Shown here: positions 61,091-64,000 of the stretch, one piece after another
Numbering within the stretch: the stretch's first letter is position 1
How the letters are laid out: each line of letters starts with the position of its first letter
DNA from: Liolophura sinensis
Taxonomy: Eukaryota > Mollusca > Polyplacophora > Chitonida > Chitonidae
Reading direction: 5' to 3'
Assembly: GCF_032854445.1 (NCBI RefSeq)
Contig: NC_088301.1
Coordinates: 24,278,226-24,342,225 of the forward strand
DNA: 64,000 bases
Notes under the pieces: model-generated
What the model saw: the letters and a program-made list of their open reading frames with translations, nothing else
Databases searched by the model: none
What the model was told of the DNA's origin: nothing
Made by a program: the position numbers and the translations under genes

Positions 61091-62004
61091 TTAATTGTTT
61101 TAATTTGCTAACAAATTGAACTTGATTGATTGATATGCATGTTTGACCTGCATGTTTTGTTAATTGGAAAATCAAAGGAGTGACCAGTGTACAAATCTGT
61201 GTTTGCAGTCCACAATTGGCACAAAAATCAGGGTAGGGAGCTAAAGTGTCATTAAATATTTGTGGATAATAAAAGATAGATTTATGTCTCGGGAGGAGGG
61301 AAAGGTGTTAACAGCAGACCCGTTTTCCTGCGGACATGAAGATGCCAAGATGGAGCAGTAAGAGTTGCAGCTTCTTGGATGTTTTGACTTTTTCCCTTCC
61401 TGATGTCTCAGATTATTTAGTGCGTCTTGCTTTGCACCTGACCTGGCTTGCCCTCAGAGGTCCTCCAGATATTGGCAGGCGATAAAAATATTGGAAGAAG
61501 CAAAATCAAATTTCAGACAGAATTTGGTCAGCACATGTACTCCCTTGTGACACGCGTAACAGTAACAAGTCACAGTTAATAATTAATAAAATTAGCTGTA
61601 GCGACTGATGCCAATGCGCATCTAGGGAAAGCAGGTTAATGCTGGGATGGAACTAACTAGTGGGTTCAGAGGTAAGTCTGTCGTTGGGTATGGGCGTACT
61701 GAACTCCTCATTGGCGCAAACAGTCAGTTTAGCGGTGGTATTTTAAGATGGCCAGGAATTAAAGTACAATATTTTAGTTCGTTAAAACTTCATGCATAGG
61801 GAACCAATAATACAGACTTAGAATGTTTTGTAAAATCAAACTCTTAATGTGAATTGTTCACGAATGACAACTACATGTATTTATTGAAGTGTGAAGTACA
61901 CTTTTATTTATTGTTTGCCCATAGAGCTACAAGTGAAAATGTGGCAAAATCTCTTCCGATTTTACAAAGCTGTCTTAAATTTTTTGTTTATAAAAGTTAT
62001 AGAA

Positions 62005-63500
62005 TATCTGTTATGTGTTGATTGATTTGTATTTTATGCCATACTCAGTTATGTGTTGACTGATTTGTGTTTTATGCCATGCTCTGTTATGTGTTGACTG
62101 ATTTGTGTTTTATGCCATACTCTGTTATGTGTTGACTGATTTGTGTTTTATGCCATGCTCTGTTATGTGTTGACTGATTTGTGTTTTATGCCATACTCTG
62201 TTATGTGTTGACTGATTTGTGTTTTATGCCATGCTCTGTTATGTGTTGACTGATTTGTGTATTATGCATGCTCTGTTATGTGTTGACAGATTTGTGTTTT
62301 ATGCCATACTCTGTTATGTGTTGACTGATTTGTGTTTTATGCCAAGCTCTGTTATGTGTTGACGGATTTGTGTTTTATGCCATACTCTGTTATGTGTTGA
62401 CTGATTTGTGTTTTATGCCATACTCTGTTATGTGTTGACTGATTTGTGTATTATGCCATGCTCTGTTATGTGTTGACTGATTTGTGTTTTATGCCATGCT
62501 CTGTTATGTGTTGACTGATTTGTGTTTTATACCATGCTCTGTTGTGTTGACTGATTTGTGTTTTATGCCATGCTCTGTTATGTGTTGACTGTTTTATGCC
62601 ATGCTCTGTTATGTGTTGACTGATTTGTGTTTTATGCCATGCTCTGTTATGTGTTGACTGTTTTATGCCATGCTCTGTTGTGTTGACTGATTTGTGTTTT
62701 ATGTCATGCTCTGTTATGTGATGACTGATTTGTGTTTTATGCCATGCTCTGTTGTGTTGACTGATTTGTGTTTTATGCCATGCTCTGTTATGTGTTGATT
62801 GATTTGTGTTTTATGCCATGCTCTGTTATGTGTTGACTGATTTGTGTTTTATGCCATGCTCTGTTATGTGTTGACTGATTTGTTTTATGCCATGCTCTGT
62901 TATGTGTTGACTGATTTGTGTTTTATGCCATGCTCTGTTATGTGTTGACTGATTTGTGTTTTATGCCATGCTCTGTTATGTGTTGACCGATTTGTGTTTT
63001 ATGCCATGCTCTGTTATGTGTTGATGGATTTGTGTTTGATGCCATACTCTGTTATGTGTTGACTGATTTGTGTTTTATGCCATGCTCTGTTGTGTTGATT
63101 GATTTGTGTTTTATGCCATGCTCTGTTATGTGTTGACTGATTTATGCCATGCTCTGTTATGTGTTGACTGATTTGTGTTTTATGCCATACCCTGTTATGT
63201 GTTGACTGATTTGTGTTTTATGCCATGCTCTGTTATGCGTTGATGGATTTGTGTTTGATGCCATACTCTGTTATGTGTTGACTGATTTGTGTTTTATGCC
63301 ATGCTCTGTTATGTGTTGACAGATTTGTGTTTTATGCCATGCTCTGTTATGTGTTGACTGATTTGTGTTTTATGCCATGCTCTGTTATGTGTTGACGGAT
63401 TTGTGTTTGATGCCATGCTCTGTTATGTGTTGACTGATTTGTGTTTGATGCCATACTCTGTTATGTGTTGATGGATTTGTGTTTGATGCCATACTCAAGA
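62005..63500. repeat. 38-bp satellite, about 39 copies
   Basis: The unit is GTTATGTGTTGACTGATTTG followed by TGTTTTATGCCATGCTCT, with A/G variants (CATACTCT), TTTGATGCC variants and units shortened to 25-36 bp. The final unit ends GCCATACTCAAGAG. That ending and the GATTTGTGTTTTATGCC core resemble the tail-proximal part of SINE family B (GATTGGTGTTTTATGCCG, TACTCAAGAAT). Confidence 0.95.
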
Positions 63501-63664
63501 GCTGATATGTATAAACAAAATATGATTTAATAAAGTAGCAGATAATTACTTGTAGATTTTATTATAATTACAGGTTTGATATAAGATGTAGGAAGAATTC
63601 TACATGTGTATATTGTGGACATTAATGGGCGACAGTGACTGGTAGAGTGTCATTTTGTTTATGT

Positions 63665-63688
63665 GGGGTGGAGGGGTTGGGGGGGTGG
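63665..63688 (+). other. G-rich tract, possible G-quadruplex
   Basis: G runs of 4, 2, 4, 7 and 2 bases lie within 24 bp. Folding would require splitting the seven-G run, so it is weaker than the motif at 47825-47859. Confidence 0.5.
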
Positions 63689-63689
63689 T

Positions 63690-64000
63690 CATATATCTCT
63701 TATGTAACAGAATATAAATAAATACAGGGGAAGATAATTACATATATTTGTGGATACATGTAATAACTCTAGGTGTGGGCAGGGATAAGTCATGGAATAT
63801 CTGTTATGTAGCATAATATGAATAATAACAGTGGAAGATAATTACATATATTTATGGATACATGTAATAACTCTAGGTGTGGGCAGGGATAAGTCATGGA
63901 ATATCTGTTATGTAATAGAATATGAATAATAACAGTGGAAGATAATTACATATATTTATGGATACATGTAATAACTCTAGGTGTGGGCAGGGATAAGTCA
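63690..64000. repeat. 104-bp tandem repeat, running off the window
   Basis: GATAATTACATATATTT occurs at 63733, 63837 and 63941, exactly 104 bp apart, with TAACTCTAGGTGTGGGCAGG in each unit. The array continues beyond position 64000, so its full length is unknown. Confidence 0.93.

Overview
The window looks like nuclear DNA of a marine invertebrate, most probably a mollusc or another lophotrochozoan. It is AT-rich and almost entirely non-coding, with GT-AG introns, tRNA-derived SINEs, short inverted-repeat transposons and an unusually high density of minisatellites. The phylum is inferred from repeat style and is not proven. I see no prokaryotic operons, rRNA genes, CRISPR arrays or viral genes.

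Only one protein-coding gene can be supported. It is a plus-strand serine/threonine kinase of the CAMK/AMPK-related group, and its N-lobe most resembles HUNK. Its start codon and glycine-rich loop lie in an exon ending at 11833. A second coding exon, at 31419-31547, carries the VAIK lysine and the alpha-C glutamate. Intron 1 is about 19.6 kb as assembled. The rest of the kinase lies beyond position 64000, so most of the window is intron.

Layout. 1-10250 is intergenic or upstream DNA with a 58-bp triplet, a full-length SINE and a 36-bp satellite that grades into a 57-bp satellite. 10250-11685 is the likely promoter/5' UTR region. 11686-11833 is the first coding exon. 11834-31418 is intron 1, with 23-bp, 54-bp and 31-bp minisatellites, a SINE, a MITE and an inverted SINE pair. 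31419-31547 is coding exon 2. 28973-37435 and 37636-46180 are two near-identical copies of one ~8.5 kb segment on either side of a 200-N gap. The second copy contains a one-base-shorter, frameshifted exon 2. 46181-64000 is intronic sequence with G-rich tracts, MITEs, a 236-bp tandem repeat, a 38-bp satellite of about 39 copies and a 104-bp tandem repeat running off the end.

The main point for a reader is that the ~8.5 kb duplication is most simply an assembly artefact: two allelic contig ends placed in tandem across a gap. Gene models that include both copies of exon 2 would be wrong. The other notable content is repeat biology: a TA-target MITE family with TACTGTA ends, a satellite apparently grown from the tail of a SINE, and higher-order structure in several arrays. 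I found no convincing new multi-gene system.
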